From Breznakiella homolactica (GTDB lineage: Bacteria > Spirochaetota > Spirochaetia > Treponematales > Breznakiellaceae), in NCBI RefSeq assembly GCF_016616095.2, contig NZ_CP067089.2, forward strand, positions 2,294,001 through 2,358,000: a DNA stretch of 64,000 nucleotides. The letters are read 5' to 3'. This document shows, piece after piece, positions 22,080 through 40,702 of this stretch. The position numbers and the translations under genes are program-made. Position 1 is the first letter of the stretch; the number at the start of each line of letters is the position of its first letter. The notes under the pieces are model-generated. The model was not told the DNA's origin and did not search any database. It saw nothing but the letters and a program-made list of their open reading frames with translations.

Positions 22080-25000
22080 TTATCGGTTCAGATGTTTTTT
22101 AAGTATTGAAAGAAGTTCCTCCAGATCCACCGGTTTTCCCACATGGCCGTTCATACCGGCAGCCAGACAGGCCTCAATATCCTCCCGGAAAACATTTGCG
22201 GTCATCGCTATAATCGGGATTGTTCCGGATTCCGGAAGATCCAATCCGCGGATCCGCCTGGTCGCTTCGTAGCCGTCCATTTCCGGCATATGGATATCCA
22301 TGAGAATCAGGTCAAAATCACCAGGCCGGCCGGAAAAAACCGATACTGCCTGGGCTCCGTTTTCAGCAAATTCAACGGTGATTTCCGTGTCTTCCAGAAG
22401 GGAAACCACTATTTCCCGGTTTATCTCCACATCCTCGGCCAGGAGTATCCGTTTGCCCCTAAAAATACCGCGCCTGTCAGGGGCGGCCCCCCGGTCATCC
22501 CGGCGGGCCCTTTTTCCCCCTAAACACTGGGTAATACAATCCACGATCAGAGACGGAAACAGCGGCTTTGGAAGGAAAGCGTCGACCCCGGCATTCTGGG
22601 CTTCGTGTTCAATGGTGGTCCATTCCGTTGCGGAAATCATAATAACCACGGTATTGCTGCCGTACTGTTCCTTGATTCTGCGGGTAAGCTCTATACCATT
22701 CATGCCGGGCATGCGCCAGTCCACAAAAATTATATTGAAGGGCGGCTCCGGCGATTCATCCAGAAGGCGGCACGCTTCAGCGCCGCCGGCGGCCACAGCG
22801 CAGCTGAATCCGATGGAATCCGCGATATCAAGAAAATATTCCCGCACCTCCGGGGCATCATCCACCGCCAGAACCCTGAGACTGCTCCAGTCCGGCGCGG
22901 GGGGCTTTGCCTCATCGGAATCAGGATACCCTCTTTCCGCTTGCACGGAAAAAATGAAGCGCGACCCTTTACCCGGTTCAGATTCGACCCCTATGGAGCC
23001 ATCCATCATTTCTACGATACTTTTTGAAATCGCCAGCCCCAGTCCGGTACCGCCGTATTTCCGGGCGATACTGCCGTCGGCCTGCTCAAAGGACTGGAAA
23101 AGCCGCTCCTGCTGATCCGGTGAAATTCCGATACCGGTATCGCTTACTTCAATCTGCAGGGTACACATACCGTCGGCTTCCGCTGTTTTTCCCACCGACA
23201 ATGTTATGGTACCACCCTCGGGGGTAAATTTAACGGCATTCGAAATGAGGTTTGTGAGAACCTGGGCAAGGCGCTGTTCATCCGAGACTATATACTCAGG
23301 GACCTCGGGGTTAACCTTTACAATAAAATTCTGTTCCTTTTCGTCTATCCGGAAATTCATAACATTGGTAACCCGGACAAGCATTTTCTCAAAGTTAAAC
23401 CGGGAATAATTGAGTTCAAATTTTCCGGCTTCAATTTTGGACATATCGAGGATATCGTTGATCACCCCAAGAAGATGGTTGGAAGCTTCATCGATCCGGC
23501 CGAGACAGTACGCCATTCTGTCCGGATCCTCCGATGATTTGGCAATACTGGTCATGCCGATTATGGCGTTCATGGGGGTCCGCATTTCATGGCTCATCCG
23601 CGACAGGAAGCGGCCCTTGGCCAGACTCGACTGTTCAGCCTGTTCCTTGGCGATGACCAGCTCCTTCTCAATCCGCCGGTTTTCCGTCACATCCACGGCA
23701 ATTGCCCCGATACCGAATTCGTGGGTCCCGTCTCCCGTAAGAAATGTTGAAAACGAGAGCAGCCGCGGCAGGCCGTCTTTTCTGATTATGGGAATCTCAA
23801 ACTCGCCGGTGCCGTTTTTAACGACCTTCGGAATGTATTCATCGCGGACCAGATCAAACGTAGGTTTATCAAAGATAATACCGATGCCGCCGTCCGTAAG
23901 TTCTTCCACGGAATAACCGGTGATTTTTGTCGCCCCGGGGTTTATGTACTCAAAACGGCCGTCCCGGCTGATATAGGAAATATACTGAGGAGAACTGTTC
24001 GCGATGGAAGACATGCGCAGCAGCCGTTTTTCGGTCTGGCTCCGGCTGATAACGGCTGAGATAACACTGGCGATTAAGATGATAAGCTGAACATCACTTT
24101 CATCCCAGTTTCTTTTTTCCCGGGTTTCATCAAAATACAGGACACCCCAGAAATCCCCGGAAACAAACACGGGAACGGCCAGAATGGACGATGTCTTCAT
24201 CTGTGAAAAAACAATAAAATTATCGTTTTCCATTACATCCGACACAGCGATATGGGATGCGCCCTTGGTTATAAACTCATCATAGAGTCCTTCGCCGGGA
24301 ATAAACGGTATGGCATTAACCATTATGGGATTTGAGTTATGAGCCCGGTTTATCCAGTCGTAATCAACATGGAGCGAATTCTGATCGGGGATGAACCGCG
24401 CGAGGATAGCCTTGTCCACATTCATGAACTCCCCTGCCATTTTCAGGGCGTTGGTAATGAGCACCGGCATATCCTCGGTGGAAATAAAATTCTGGGACAG
24501 AGCGGACATGAGTTCCTGCTGGCTGAGCCGCCGTTTTAGTTCCGCCGCGGCTTTAATATCGGTAATATCCGTCCGGTATTGGAGGTGTACGGTTTTCCCC
24601 TCTATCCAGTCGATCAGGCAGTCGGTGTTTTTATAATACCTGCCCGTTACGGAACTTTGGCCTTCCCAGGTAATAACGGAATCGGGATTGCTTTTGAGGC
24701 GATCCATGGGACAGAACGGACAGGGGCCGTCAAAATCCCTTTGAAGCACCTTCCAGCAGGTGTTGCCAATAACATCTTCCCGTAAACCGAAATGCTCCTT
24801 CATCCTGTCATTGACAAAAAGTATCTTTCCGGTATCCGGTTCGGTAACGTAGAGATAGGCATCCATGCCATTGAGAATGCTGAGAACCGTGTTGGCCGAC
24901 AGGGAGGATTGGCGCAGCTCTTCAACCATATCATTTATCGAACGGCTTAACGCGTAGAATTCCCTGCTGTTAACCCGCCGGTCCAGAGCGATGCTGCCGC

Positions 25001-25904
25001 TGATGGTAAGTTTTTCCACATCCTCGGTCAGGCGTTCCAGGGGAGACAAAACAAAAATAACAATAACGCCGTAGAGGAGCAGCACAAAGACAACCACGGC
25101 AACCAGCAGCAGGCTGATGATACGGTTTATGGTAAACTGGTTATCCGTATACAGCGCCCAGGGGCCTTGCATTCTGAGGGTTGCCGGGGTACCGTCCAAT
25201 CCGGCGAGGGGAATGGTTACGGACAGAACGGTCTGATTCATATGATCCAGGGCCGATTCGCTGCCGGAAGGTTTATCTTCGGGGATTACCGTAAAAGCCA
25301 TGCTCTGGTAATGGGTGAGCCGGCTGAAAAACCCGCTGTCAAGAATTCTTCCGCAGAGGAAAGTCCCGGCCGGCTGGGAACTATCCCGGGGCGGGGAGAT
25401 AGGTTCAGCCGCAACATAATAGGGAACATCGCCGTAAAATACCACTCCGCCGGCAGGCCGCCCGGAAATTCCGGAGAGAAAATCATAAAAATCAGCGGTA
25501 AGCAGTTCCGGGCGGGCGGAGCCGCCGTCCCAGGTTTCACTGTATACGGCCGTTCCCGCGGAATCCATGAAAACAGCAAAGGTAAGCCCGTATCTTTCGG
25601 CCATGGTCACAGACGGCCAGTTGTCCTGTATAAATCCGGGATTGTCCCCCGAAACAAAAGCCGCGGTTCCGGAACGGCCGGCGACGTCTTCTGCGGTAAT
25701 AGTAATCTGGTTAAAGGCGTCGGCTATCTGCCCCTGGACAGCCCCCATCTGTTCCTGGAAATATTTATTTTCCGAACGGAGGAGCATTCCCGGTATAGCC
25801 CGCTGAAATACTGAAATAAAAAGTCCTGTAAATACCAGCAGGCTGATGCAGATAATCACAAGAACAATGGTCCGAAGGGACTGCAGCTTTTTTATATCCC
25901 GCAC
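22080..25904 (-). CDS. Hybrid sensor histidine kinase, two receiver domains
   Basis: A 1274-residue inner-membrane sensor. Order: TM1 (about 10-34), periplasmic CHASE4-like sensor (about 50-255), TM2 (about 261-287), HAMP (to about 335), PAS with a CPFC motif (about 340-450), GAF (about 470-620), second PAS (about 632-745), HisKA with SHEMRTP (His772), HATPase (about 873-990, NLISNAVKF and GGTGLGLAI), REC1 (Asp1062) and REC2 (Asp1203). There is no HPt domain, so a separate phosphotransfer protein is needed. The start is a GTG with AGGAG upstream. No response regulator is adjacent. The signal is unknown; the PAS CxxC could be redox-sensitive, which is speculation. Confidence 0.93.
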   Translation of the reverse strand: MRDIKKLQSLRTIVLVIICISLLVFTGLFISVFQRAIPGMLLRSENKYFQEQMGAVQGQIADAFNQITITAEDVAGRSGTAAFVSGDNPGFIQDNWPSVTMAERYGLTFAVFMDSAGTAVYSETWDGGSARPELLTADFYDFLSGISGRPAGGVVFYGDVPYYVAAEPISPPRDSSQPAGTFLCGRILDSGFFSRLTHYQSMAFTVIPEDKPSGSESALDHMNQTVLSVTIPLAGLDGTPATLRMQGPWALYTDNQFTINRIISLLLVAVVVFVLLLYGVIVIFVLSPLERLTEDVEKLTISGSIALDRRVNSREFYALSRSINDMVEELRQSSLSANTVLSILNGMDAYLYVTEPDTGKILFVNDRMKEHFGLREDVIGNTCWKVLQRDFDGPCPFCPMDRLKSNPDSVITWEGQSSVTGRYYKNTDCLIDWIEGKTVHLQYRTDITDIKAAAELKRRLSQQELMSALSQNFISTEDMPVLITNALKMAGEFMNVDKAILARFIPDQNSLHVDYDWINRAHNSNPIMVNAIPFIPGEGLYDEFITKGASHIAVSDVMENDNFIVFSQMKTSSILAVPVFVSGDFWGVLYFDETREKRNWDESDVQLIILIASVISAVISRSQTEKRLLRMSSIANSSPQYISYISRDGRFEYINPGATKITGYSVEELTDGGIGIIFDKPTFDLVRDEYIPKVVKNGTGEFEIPIIRKDGLPRLLSFSTFLTGDGTHEFGIGAIAVDVTENRRIEKELVIAKEQAEQSSLAKGRFLSRMSHEMRTPMNAIIGMTSIAKSSEDPDRMAYCLGRIDEASNHLLGVINDILDMSKIEAGKFELNYSRFNFEKMLVRVTNVMNFRIDEKEQNFIVKVNPEVPEYIVSDEQRLAQVLTNLISNAVKFTPEGGTITLSVGKTAEADGMCTLQIEVSDTGIGISPDQQERLFQSFEQADGSIARKYGGTGLGLAISKSIVEMMDGSIGVESEPGKGSRFIFSVQAERGYPDSDEAKPPAPDWSSLRVLAVDDAPEVREYFLDIADSIGFSCAVAAGGAEACRLLDESPEPPFNIIFVDWRMPGMNGIELTRRIKEQYGSNTVVIMISATEWTTIEHEAQNAGVDAFLPKPLFPSLIVDCITQCLGGKRARRDDRGAAPDRRGIFRGKRILLAEDVEINREIVVSLLEDTEITVEFAENGAQAVSVFSGRPGDFDLILMDIHMPEMDGYEATRRIRGLDLPESGTIPIIAMTANVFREDIEACLAAGMNGHVGKPVDLEELLSILKKHLNR

Positions 25905-26014
25905 CGGATTCTCCTTTCGGTAAATTTACCCGAAGGCCTGGTTTATTATAGTTCCTCTTCGTTATTTTGCCCAGAATAAGCCGCGGGAAAACCGTACAGG
26001 GGTTTTCGCTCCCG

Positions 26015-27406
26015 TCAGACAGAATCCGCGGAATGGTTAAACTGGTATTTTACAAATATACGGGCGCTTTGGGTCACCTTAACGAGGTTAGGGACGTGTT
26101 TGTACCAGCCGTTTTTCCAGTGCAGCGTATAACCGGCTCCGATGGAAAAACCGTCCGTGACCGGATAGGAATATGAGACATCCGTATAAGAAAAGAGAAC
26201 ATGGCCGTTCGAGTTTTTGACTGTATTGGGGATAACCGCCATGTAATACCACAGGGAAGAAAAAAGCACTTCCCCCCAGACCGGGCTTTTGGCAGAAAGA
26301 AAGAGTTTTATGTTTGCCCCGGTCCCGTAGTTTCTGCGCTCCTCGTCTCCCGGTTCGACATCTTCATACTGGTAAAAATTTGCCGCCCCGATGCCTGTCC
26401 ACCCGGCGTGGGCCTTGAGCTGGAAATCTCCGCTGCCGGGCAAAGCCCGGCGGTATTTGAAGGTCGCGTTAAGGGCGTTGGATGAATAATCACTGTTCGC
26501 GCTGGCAAAAAAATCAAAATTGAGGGTGAGCCCCAGGGCGGCTTTTCCACCGGAAGACATCCGCAGCGGACGGTAAAACAGATACCCGTCGGTTATGACG
26601 TGCATATCATACCAGACGAAACCGCCTCCCCCACCAATGGCCATATCAAACTGTTCAAACGGAATGTTGCTGCTTCCGGTATAGGGATCACCGTAGCTGA
26701 TATCGTACCGGAGATTTACCGAAAGAATGTCCCATTTTTCCATCAAAGTATTCCCGGAGCCGCTGTACCGCCGGCCAATGGTGACCCCCGGCCCGGCGGA
26801 AAGAGAAGAAGCCATAATATTTCCGCCGCCGGGTTCCGGTTTGCGTCGGGTAACAAGGTTATTGAAGGAATGCATGGGGCTGAGGATAACCGCAAAGGGT
26901 GACCCCGCGGCATAGGCTTCGAGATACAGCCGGTGCAGGATCTCACCGACCGACGCGGCCCCGGGAACGGTAACCAGAAAATCATTGAGCGCGGGTCTGA
27001 TACTTTCCCCGAAGAGTTCCCAGGTGGCGCTGCCGAGGGCGTCAAAGGCAATTGATTCGTAAAACGAAAATCCGTTCGCCCTGCCCGCCGCATGGTAGAA
27101 GGATCCTTGGTACGGATGGCCTATCTGATTGGTGATGAAAGTACTTTGATCCCAATCCCACCATCTAGTCAGGTTTTTCTTCCACGTTGCCGGGGATACC
27201 TCCGCGTATTCGGCCCCTGCGATAAAACGGTTGGCCGCCCACAGGACGGCATTGCTGAAAAGCGTCTCGCCGATGGCGGCAATATAGTTTTTCCCCTGAT
27301 CTTCGTACGCTGATTCTTCCTCTTCCTGTGCCGAACACGGATACGGGGCCAATCCAAAAAGCAATATACACAATGGTACCAGGGCAAAAACAGTTCTTCT
27401 TTTCAA
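26015..27406 (-). CDS. DUF3943 outer-membrane-type protein
   Basis: A 463-residue exported protein. The start is a TTG with AAGGA upstream; a signal peptide (about 1-26, ending PCSAQ) is followed by the DUF3943 signature 'NQIGHPYQGSFYHAAGRANGFSF' region (about 92-114). The C-terminal half alternates polar and hydrophobic residues in strand-like blocks and ends 'ARIFVKYQFN', typical of an outer-membrane beta barrel before a short tail. Function is unknown. Convergent in no sense with neighbours: it follows the hybrid kinase upstream on the same strand order (rpoC terminator lies behind it). Confidence 0.8.
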   Translation of the reverse strand: MKRRTVFALVPLCILLFGLAPYPCSAQEEEESAYEDQGKNYIAAIGETLFSNAVLWAANRFIAGAEYAEVSPATWKKNLTRWWDWDQSTFITNQIGHPYQGSFYHAAGRANGFSFYESIAFDALGSATWELFGESIRPALNDFLVTVPGAASVGEILHRLYLEAYAAGSPFAVILSPMHSFNNLVTRRKPEPGGGNIMASSLSAGPGVTIGRRYSGSGNTLMEKWDILSVNLRYDISYGDPYTGSSNIPFEQFDMAIGGGGGFVWYDMHVITDGYLFYRPLRMSSGGKAALGLTLNFDFFASANSDYSSNALNATFKYRRALPGSGDFQLKAHAGWTGIGAANFYQYEDVEPGDEERRNYGTGANIKLFLSAKSPVWGEVLFSSLWYYMAVIPNTVKNSNGHVLFSYTDVSYSYPVTDGFSIGAGYTLHWKNGWYKHVPNLVKVTQSARIFVKYQFNHSADSV

Positions 27407-27554
27407 AAACAGAATCCTTTACTTTTATATGAGCGCTATGTGCCAGTTCAGAATTATCCGAAATTTTTCTAATTTATTCTATAGTAATTAAAAAATAACC
27501 ATAATCCAGGCCGATAAAAACGCATTTTTGGCCCTTGGCCGGATTTTTATTGTA

Positions 27555-27584
27555 TTAAAAAAACAAGCCCCCGTATCCGGGGGC
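27555..27584 (-). terminator. Rho-independent terminator after rpoC
   Basis: GCCCCCG…CGGGGGC (27567-27584) followed on the minus strand by TTG and a seven-T run. Confidence 0.88.
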
Positions 27585-27622
27585 CTGCTGCCATTTAGGT
27601 AATCAACACTGAAATGGAGAGA

Positions 27623-35448
<7,826 letters not shown>

Positions 35449-35490
35449 AGACTACAAAAGGCCCCGGTCAGTTTGAGGCCGGAAGCCCTA

Positions 35491-35518
35491 TAGCTGAAGC
35501 CCTTTTGGGCTTCAGCTA
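35491..35518. promoter_or_regulatory. 12-bp perfect hairpin between rplL and rpoB
   Basis: TAGCTGAAGCCC (35491-35502), loop TTTT, GGGCTTCAGCTA (35507-35518). No T-run follows, so it is not a simple terminator. Its place matches the rplL–rpoB attenuator/RNase III site known in E. coli, which sets the ribosomal-protein to RNA-polymerase ratio. Confidence 0.6.
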
Positions 35519-35552
35519 CGTTACGAGAAATAGGTTTAATTTTTTTACACAA

Positions 35553-35932
35553 TTACTGAACTTCAACAGTACCGCCGCGGCAGTGACTGCTTCCTTGATC
35601 TTATTGGCCTCATCCTTGGAGGCACCTTCCTTAAGGGTTTTGGGAGCTCCTCAACGAGTCCTTCGCTTCCTTAAGGCCAAGACCGGTAACAGCCCGAACT
35701 TCTTGATAACCGCAATTTTCTTCGCGTCTCAAAGGCTTTAAGAATTACATTGAATTCCGTCTGTTCCTCAGCGGGAGCTGCTGCGGCGCCGGGAGCGGCA
35801 CAGCGGCGGCCATGTACGGGAGCTGCGGCGGAAACACCGAATTTCTTCCATTGCTTTAACCAGTTCGGAAACTTCCAGAACGGTCATGGATGAAATTGCT
35901 TCAAGAATCTGATCAGTAGTAAGCGCTGCCAT
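35553..35932 (-). CDS. rplL: 50S ribosomal protein L7/L12 (frame broken)
   Basis: The stalk protein that recruits translation factors. The ATG at 35932 follows AGGAG. The N-terminal dimerisation domain 'MAALTTDQILEAISSMTVLEVSELVKAMEE' is intact. The Ala/Pro hinge and the C-terminal factor-binding domain (FNVILKAF, KIAVIKE, 'VTGLGLKEAKDLVEELPK', 'ASKDEANKIKEAV', 'GGTVEVQ' stop at 35553) are seen in different frames, with about five small indels. Read as sequence errors in an essential gene. Confidence 0.93.
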
Positions 35933-36078
35933 ATTATCTTCTCCTATATACATTTGCTGCTGCCCCCATACGAAGCTTTTTGTGCGGCTTTACGCCGCCG
36001 GTGCCGCCCGCAGGGACAGCGCCATTATTTAAAACCGACAGGAACGGCAGCTTTCCGAAGCCTGAAGGTTTATACACA

Positions 36079-36614
36079 TTACGCTGCGCCTTCGCCTTTT
36101 TGTCCGCCACTGCCTGGAGGGTACGCACCAGCCGGGCATTAACGTCGTTCAGGGCGGCCGCGAGGTTCCGTACCGGTCCGTTCATCACGGACATAAGCAT
36201 GGAAATAAGCTCCAGCTGCCGGGAAGTTTGGAAAACGCCTCGATCTGGGGCCGCGTCGTAAATGGTCAACCACGAGTCCGCCCTTCACTTTAAGCGCGGG
36301 GTTTCCTTGGCAAAGTCGAAAGTATCTTCGCGACTTCGTTGGCATCCTGGGTGAAATCGCCACCGCGGTGGGTCCCACCAGGTAACCCGCCACATCGGGG
36401 CTTCCATTTCTGGAACGCGATGCGGGCAAAGTTGTTCTTAACAATTTGAACTGGGCATCCTTTCCCCGAAGCTGCGCCGGAGGTGGTAATCTGGCTCCAC
36501 CGTAAGCCCGCGGTAATCGGCGAAAATATAATCCGGCGCGGAACCGAAGACACCCTTCAGTTCGTTTATGGAAGAAACCTTAGCTTCCTGTAATTTTTTT
36601 GCAACAATTGCCAT
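36079..36614 (-). CDS. rplJ: 50S ribosomal protein L10 (frame broken)
   Basis: Anchors the L7/L12 stalk. Start ATG at 36614 with GAGGGATGAGAG upstream: MAIVAKKLQEAKVSSINELK. Further pieces in other frames are 'DYIFADYRGLTVE', 'GKDAQFKIVKNNFARIAF', 'DVAGYLVGPTAVAISP', 'ALKVKGGLV' and 'LELISMLMSVMNGPVRNLAAALNDVNARLVRTLQAVADKK'. The 3' end is placed at TAA 36079-36081 by length (about 178 codons), which needs one more indel near the end; it is approximate. The 36078-35933 spacer before rplL shows no gene. Confidence 0.88.
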
Positions 36615-36630
36615 GGTCTACTCTCATCCC

Positions 36631-37283
36631 TCAGGGAAACCCAGACACCGGGCCCCATGGTGGAATTACCGAAACGGTGTGGATAAATTCACCCTTTGCG
36701 TCGGCGGGTTTCTTCCGCTGATTTCGCTGACCACGCGCGGATGTTTTCGGCGATTTTTTCGCCTTCCATGGAAACCTTGCCCACCGCCAGATGAACCACG
36801 CGTTTTATCGGCCCGGAATTCCACCCGGCCTTTCTTAAGTTCAGCCAGGGCGCCTTTGAGATCAAAGGTAACGGTTCCGGTTTTGGGATTGGGATAAGCC
36901 CCGGCGGCCGAGAACCATACCGAGTTTACCGACGTCCTTCATCATATCCGGGGTAGCTACGGCACATCAAATCGAGCCAGCCGCCCTTTACCTTTTCGAT
37001 GAGTCATCGCCGCCCACGTAGGTGGCACCCGCTTCCTGGGCTTCCTTTTCCTTTTCGCCCTTGCAGACACCAGGATGCGTTTTTCACCCCGGAACTGGTT
37101 GGAAGGCCACCGTGTCACGGACGGACTGGCTTTTCTTGAGGTTGAGCTTTACCGAAACGTCCACGGTTTCGTCGAATTTAGCGAAGGAAAGGGTTTTAAC
37201 CATATCCAGAGCGCCGTTGAGGTCGTAGGTTGTTTCCGCTTCGTATTTCTTAAGACTTCGAGGTACTTTTTTCCGTGTCTCAT
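36631..37283 (-). CDS. rplA: 50S ribosomal protein L1 (frame broken)
   Basis: Primary rRNA-binding protein of the L1 stalk and usually the translational repressor of the rplK-rplA mRNA. The ATG at 37283 overlaps the rplK stop (ATGA) and follows GAGGTGG. Pieces include MRHGKKYLE, '[48 protein letters not shown]', 'LGMVLG', '[29 protein letters not shown]', '[17 protein letters not shown]' and a terminal STMGPG. At least five indels break the frame. The stop at 36631-36633 is inferred. Confidence 0.9.
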
Positions 37284-37711
37284 TTTTCCACCTCGACACC
37301 CATTGACCGGGCAGTGCCGGCGATAATCTTCATCGCACCATCAATATCATTGGCCGAAAGGTCGGGCATCTTCGTTTTGGCAATCTCTTCGAGTTTTGCC
37401 TTGGGAAGTTTTCCCACCTTTGTCTTGTGGGGTTCGCTGGACCCCTTCTCCAGCCCGATAGCTTTTTTGATAAGCACCGCGGCGGGAGGCGTTTTGAGAA
37501 TGAAGGTGAAGGATTTGTCCGTATACACGGTGATAACCACCGGTATGATCAGGCCGGGCTCCATGCTTTTTGTCCGGTCATTGAACTGCTGGACAAACTG
37601 GGGAGCGCTGACACCATGAGGTCCAAGGGCAGGTCCGACGGGCGGGGCCGGGGTGGCCTTGCCGGCGGGACACTGCAGCTTGATCATGGCAGTCACTTTC
37701 TTCTTTGCCAT
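37280..37711 (-). CDS. rplK: 50S ribosomal protein L11
   Basis: Intact at 143 residues, one of two undamaged genes in this block. It binds the GTPase-associated region of 23S rRNA. Landmarks are '[40 protein letters not shown]' (about 9-48) and the C-terminal RNA-binding domain '[32 protein letters not shown]'. A GGAGC precedes the start. Its 3' end overlaps rplA. Confidence 0.97.
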   Translation of the reverse strand: MAKKKVTAMIKLQCPAGKATPAPPVGPALGPHGVSAPQFVQQFNDRTKSMEPGLIIPVVITVYTDKSFTFILKTPPAAVLIKKAIGLEKGSSEPHKTKVGKLPKAKLEEIAKTKMPDLSANDIDGAMKIIAGTARSMGVEVEK

Positions 37712-37866
37712 TCATTTGCTCCTTTTGTGGTATACCCGGAATCAACCGTCCGGGGTAGCGTCCCTGTCTTACACAGGAACTCCCATCTTTGGAGGTAACA
37801 CCTCTAAGAACGTTTAGAACGTCCTTTTATATATGAGAAGCGCCGGGTCTACAACCCAAACGCCGC
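37712..37866 (-). promoter_or_regulatory. nusG–rplK spacer; possible L1-binding leader
   Basis: The 155-bp spacer contains small hairpins on the minus strand (ACGTTctaAACGT; GAGGTgttACCTC) and the purine-rich AGATGGGAG, which might mimic an L1 site, as in other rplK leaders. No strong promoter or terminator is visible. Confidence 0.3.
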
Positions 37867-37880
37867 TTAACACTGCAATC

Positions 37881-38436
37881 CTACAGTTTCTCCACCTGCA
37901 GGAGATCGACTTCCACGGGGTATTCCGCCGAAGATACCGACCATAACCTTAAGCTTGTTCTTTTCGGGATTAACTTCTTCAATAGTCCCGGTAAATGATT
38001 CAAATGGTCCGTCAATAATCTTGACCTGTTCTCCGGCGGAAAAGCTCTGCCGGGTCCGTACGGGCCGCTCGCCTTTGATTTCGCCGGACTTCTGGAGTAT
38101 GGAACGGGCTTCGTCGCCGCTTAAGGGCTGGGGTTTCCGGTCGGCGGGGGTCCCCACGAATCCGGTAACACCCTGGATTTTCTTGATTTTTGAACAGGCA
38201 ACCTTCCAGGAGAGGTCCGGAAGATCCATTTCCACCAGGATATACCCGGGAAGGAACTTTTTGGTCATGGTCCGTTTTTTCCCGTCCTTGACCTCAACAA
38301 CCTCTTCCGACGGAACCTTTACATCCCGCACGACTTCTTTATCCAGATCCCCGGATTCCATCATCATGCGGATAGTTTTCTCTATTTTATTTTCGTATCC
38401 GGAATACGTGTGGAGGACATACCATCCCGTAGCCAT
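37881..38436 (-). CDS. nusG: Transcription termination/antitermination protein NusG (two indels near the C-terminus)
   Basis: A transcription elongation factor that binds RNA polymerase and Rho or S10. The NGN domain begins MATGWYVLHTYSGYENKIEK and includes 'TKKFLPGYILVEMDL' and 'VTGFVGTPADRKP'; the KOW domain is 'FSAGEQVKIIDGPFESFTGTIEEVNPEKNKLKVMVGIFG'. The expected ending R-N-T-P-V-E-V-D-L-L-Q-V-E-K-L is recovered if one C is restored at about 37928 and one in the nearby CCCC run, giving the stop at 37881. As written, the frame instead runs on to 37867. It is longer than typical in the linker. Confidence 0.94.
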
Positions 38437-38451
38437 GGCGAACCTTTTTAC

Positions 38452-38631
38452 TTAAAATATTGCCTGGACGCCCAGAAGAAGCAATACGTCCACCAGACCG
38501 AGAACCGCAGCAAAAATTACGGTGGAAATGATCACGACTTTGACCGAACTGATAACATCATCCTTGCTGGGCCATACCACTTTACGGAGCTCAGCGTAGG
38601 ATTCTTTTATGAATTGAACGATTTTGTTCAT
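38452..38631 (-). CDS. secE: Preprotein translocase subunit SecE
   Basis: A 59-residue inner-membrane subunit of SecYEG. It reads MNKIVQFIKESYAELRKVVWPSKDDV followed by one membrane helix (about 32-56). The 'ELRKVVWPSKDDV' amphipathic segment is diagnostic. GAGGGATGG precedes the ATG. Intact, and 15 bp before nusG, as in most bacteria. Confidence 0.96.
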   Translation of the reverse strand: MNKIVQFIKESYAELRKVVWPSKDDVISSVKVVIISTVIFAAVLGLVDVLLLLGVQAIF

Positions 38632-38692
38632 ACCATCCCTCTTCAGTTGTCCGGATTCGAAGAATCCGGCCGGTTTCTTTTCAGGTATCTAC

Positions 38693-38765
38693 CAGGCCAG
38701 GTAGGACTCGAACCCACAACATTCGGTTTTGGAGACCGACGCTCTACCATTAGAGCTACTGGCCT
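38693..38765 (-). tRNA. trnW: tRNA-Trp (anticodon CCA)
   Basis: A 73-nt cloverleaf. AGGCCAG pairs with CTGGCCT, discriminator G; the anticodon loop is CTCCAAA within CGGT…ACCG; the T-loop is GTTCGAGTC. The 3' CCA is not encoded. It sits between rpmG and secE, the usual position. Confidence 0.96.
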
Positions 38766-38771
38766 AAATAA

Positions 38772-38944
38772 CTATTTAACTTTTGCCTCTTTATGCAGGG
38801 TATGCTTCCGCTCAAAGGGACAGTACTTGTTGAGTTCAAGCTTTTCCTGCATATTGCGGCGGTTTTTCTTGGTGGTATAATTTTACGTTTGCATTCACTG
38901 CATTGCAGTGCGATAAGTTCAACCGCAGTCTTTTTAGTTGCCAT
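38772..38944 (-). CDS. rpmG: 50S ribosomal protein L33 (one-base deletion)
   Basis: The product begins [21 protein letters not shown]. Restoring one A to the AAAA at about 38882 recovers '[36 protein letters not shown]' and the stop at 38772, a normal L33 of 57 residues. The CSEC and YCPF cysteine positions suggest a zinc-type or partly zinc-type L33. The start has GGGG upstream. The gap of 173 bp is one short of a multiple of three, as expected for a single deletion. Confidence 0.93.
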
Positions 38945-39074
38945 AATCAACCCCTTAAAACCGGAAAACCCGGAAAATCAATCTTTTTTCTATAAAATAC
39001 CGGCATCCCTCGAGCGGACGGCACGAAGAGACGCCCGCTTTACCCATTTGATGCCAAAACTCTGGCATAGGGAA

Positions 39075-39146
39075 GCCCTCGAGCGGAATCGAACCGCTGA
39101 CCGCATCCTTACCATGGATGTGCTCTACCGACTGAGCTACAAGGGC
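39075..39146 (-). tRNA. trnT: tRNA-Thr (anticodon GGT)
   Basis: A 72-nt cloverleaf. GCCCTTG pairs with CGAGGGC (one G·U), discriminator T; the anticodon stem CATCC/GGATG encloses ATGGTAA; the T-arm is CAGCGGTTCGATTCCGCT. CCA is not encoded. It is the first gene of the block, behind a consensus promoter. Confidence 0.95.
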
Positions 39147-39175
39147 ATGTACATCACATTTTACTATGTCCCGTG

Positions 39176-39204
39176 AACATACCAGGATTGGCCGCGAATG
39201 TCAA
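39176..39204 (-). promoter_or_regulatory. Strong sigma-70 promoter of the tRNA-Thr–rpmG–tRNA-Trp–secE block
   Basis: Minus strand TTGACA (39204-39199), 17-bp spacer, TATGTT (39181-39176). The predicted +1 is near 39169, about 23 nt before the mature tRNA. Confidence 0.8.
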
Positions 39205-39277
39205 GACCAGGCGCATTTTCCCTATTGATTTTCTTTACATTATAACCATTAGTTATTACAGGAGAAACCAATATTAT

Positions 39278-40568
39278 ATGGATACAAATATACCCAAAAA
39301 ACAGGGATTCAGCAGTATATGGGCCTCACCTTCCTTATTGGCTTTGGTTTTTTCACCATGGGACTTATGGACCCGCTGTACGATACCTATATACCCGTGT
39401 TTTTACGCCGGTATATCGCGTCCAATGCCGCCGTGGGAGGTGTAATGACCCTGGATAACCTCCTGCAGCTGTTCCTGATTCCGTTTATATCCATCTGGTC
39501 CGACAGAACCCGGACGAGGATCGGCAGACGGATGCCCTTTATCATCGTGATGCTCCCTATTTCCGCGGTTTTATTCACCCTCTTTCCCAAAGCAGCCTCC
39601 CTTTCCCTGGCGGCCCTGATTATCCTGATATTTATCTTCAATATGTTTAAAACATCGGTCCGCGGTCCAGTGGTAGCGCTCATGCCCGATACTATCCCCG
39701 GAGAATACCGTTCCGAAGCCAATGGTGTAATCAATATGATGGGCGGCATAGGGCTTATTGCGGGAACCCTGGTACTGGCGCCGCTTATAGGAATAAACGA
39801 GCAGATCCCTTTACCGCGGCGGGAATCTGTATTCTGGCGGCGGTGCTGGTTCTGTTTCTTTTCGTAAAGGAACGTCTTCCCCAAGACGGAACCGAGGCCA
39901 AGGAAGAACAAATTCCGGTTTTTGCTTCTATTAAAAAGGTTTTTTCATCGGGAAATACCAGTATTCCCAGAATACTTATCTCCCTGTTTTTCTGGTTCAT
40001 GGCGTATGAAGGAGCAAAACCTTTTTAGGGTTATTTATGGTAGAATCCATGGGCGCAGCCGAGGGATACGCCGCCTTTGCCCAGGGTGCTGCGGGAATTT
40101 CCAGCGTCATCCTGGCGATCCCCGCGGGTTATTTTGCACACCGTCTGGGCAGGAAGAATTATATCCGCCTGTGCCTCATCTGCATCACCATCATACTTCT
40201 GCTTATACCGGCAAGCGGTTACCTGGCATCGAAACTGGCCCTGAGCCCCGGAAGCAGTCTGGTGATTTTCCTTATTCTGATGTTTATATACGGCGCGTTC
40301 TGGATCGGTATTGTGGTTAATTCCTTTCCTATGCTGTGGCAGATGGCGTCTTTCGGCACCATGGGGTATATACCGGACTGTATTATACCTTCAGCCAGGC
40401 CGCGGCCGTTTTGGCTCCTCCGGTGACCGGACTCATATCGACCTGGCGGGATACCCGGGGATCTTCATTTTCGGGGCAATGTGCATGGCAGCAGCCTGGA
40501 TTATTATGGGCGGGGTATCCCAGGGGGAAGCCGGAGAAAGCCCGGAACGTTCCGGTTCCGATGCATAA
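39278..40568 (+). CDS. MFS transporter (SLC45/GPH-like), broken by at least five indels
   Basis: An inner-membrane major-facilitator protein of about 430 residues when frames are joined. It starts MDTNIPKKQGFSSIW (39278) and continues 'GLTFLIGFGFFTMGLMDPLYDTYIPVFL' in the next frame. 'SDRTRTRIGRRMPFI' (about residue 80) is the loop motif of the sugar-cation symporter/SLC45 type. Breaks are near 39318 (TGGGCC for TGGGGCC), 39808, 40024 (five T for six), 40370 (GGGG run) and 40440. About eleven membrane segments are visible overall. The substrate is probably a sugar or glycoside, by family. Divergent from the tRNA-Thr promoter. Confidence 0.82.
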
Positions 40569-40702
40569 ATCCGGATAACTATCCGTAAACACAGGGGCTT
40601 TCCTGCTTGGAAGATTCTGCACTCCCTTTCATTTTAGCGGTAATTTCATATACTTAACGTAACGGGATAGTGAATCCTGAATTTCAACTGTGAGGTGGCG
40701 CC

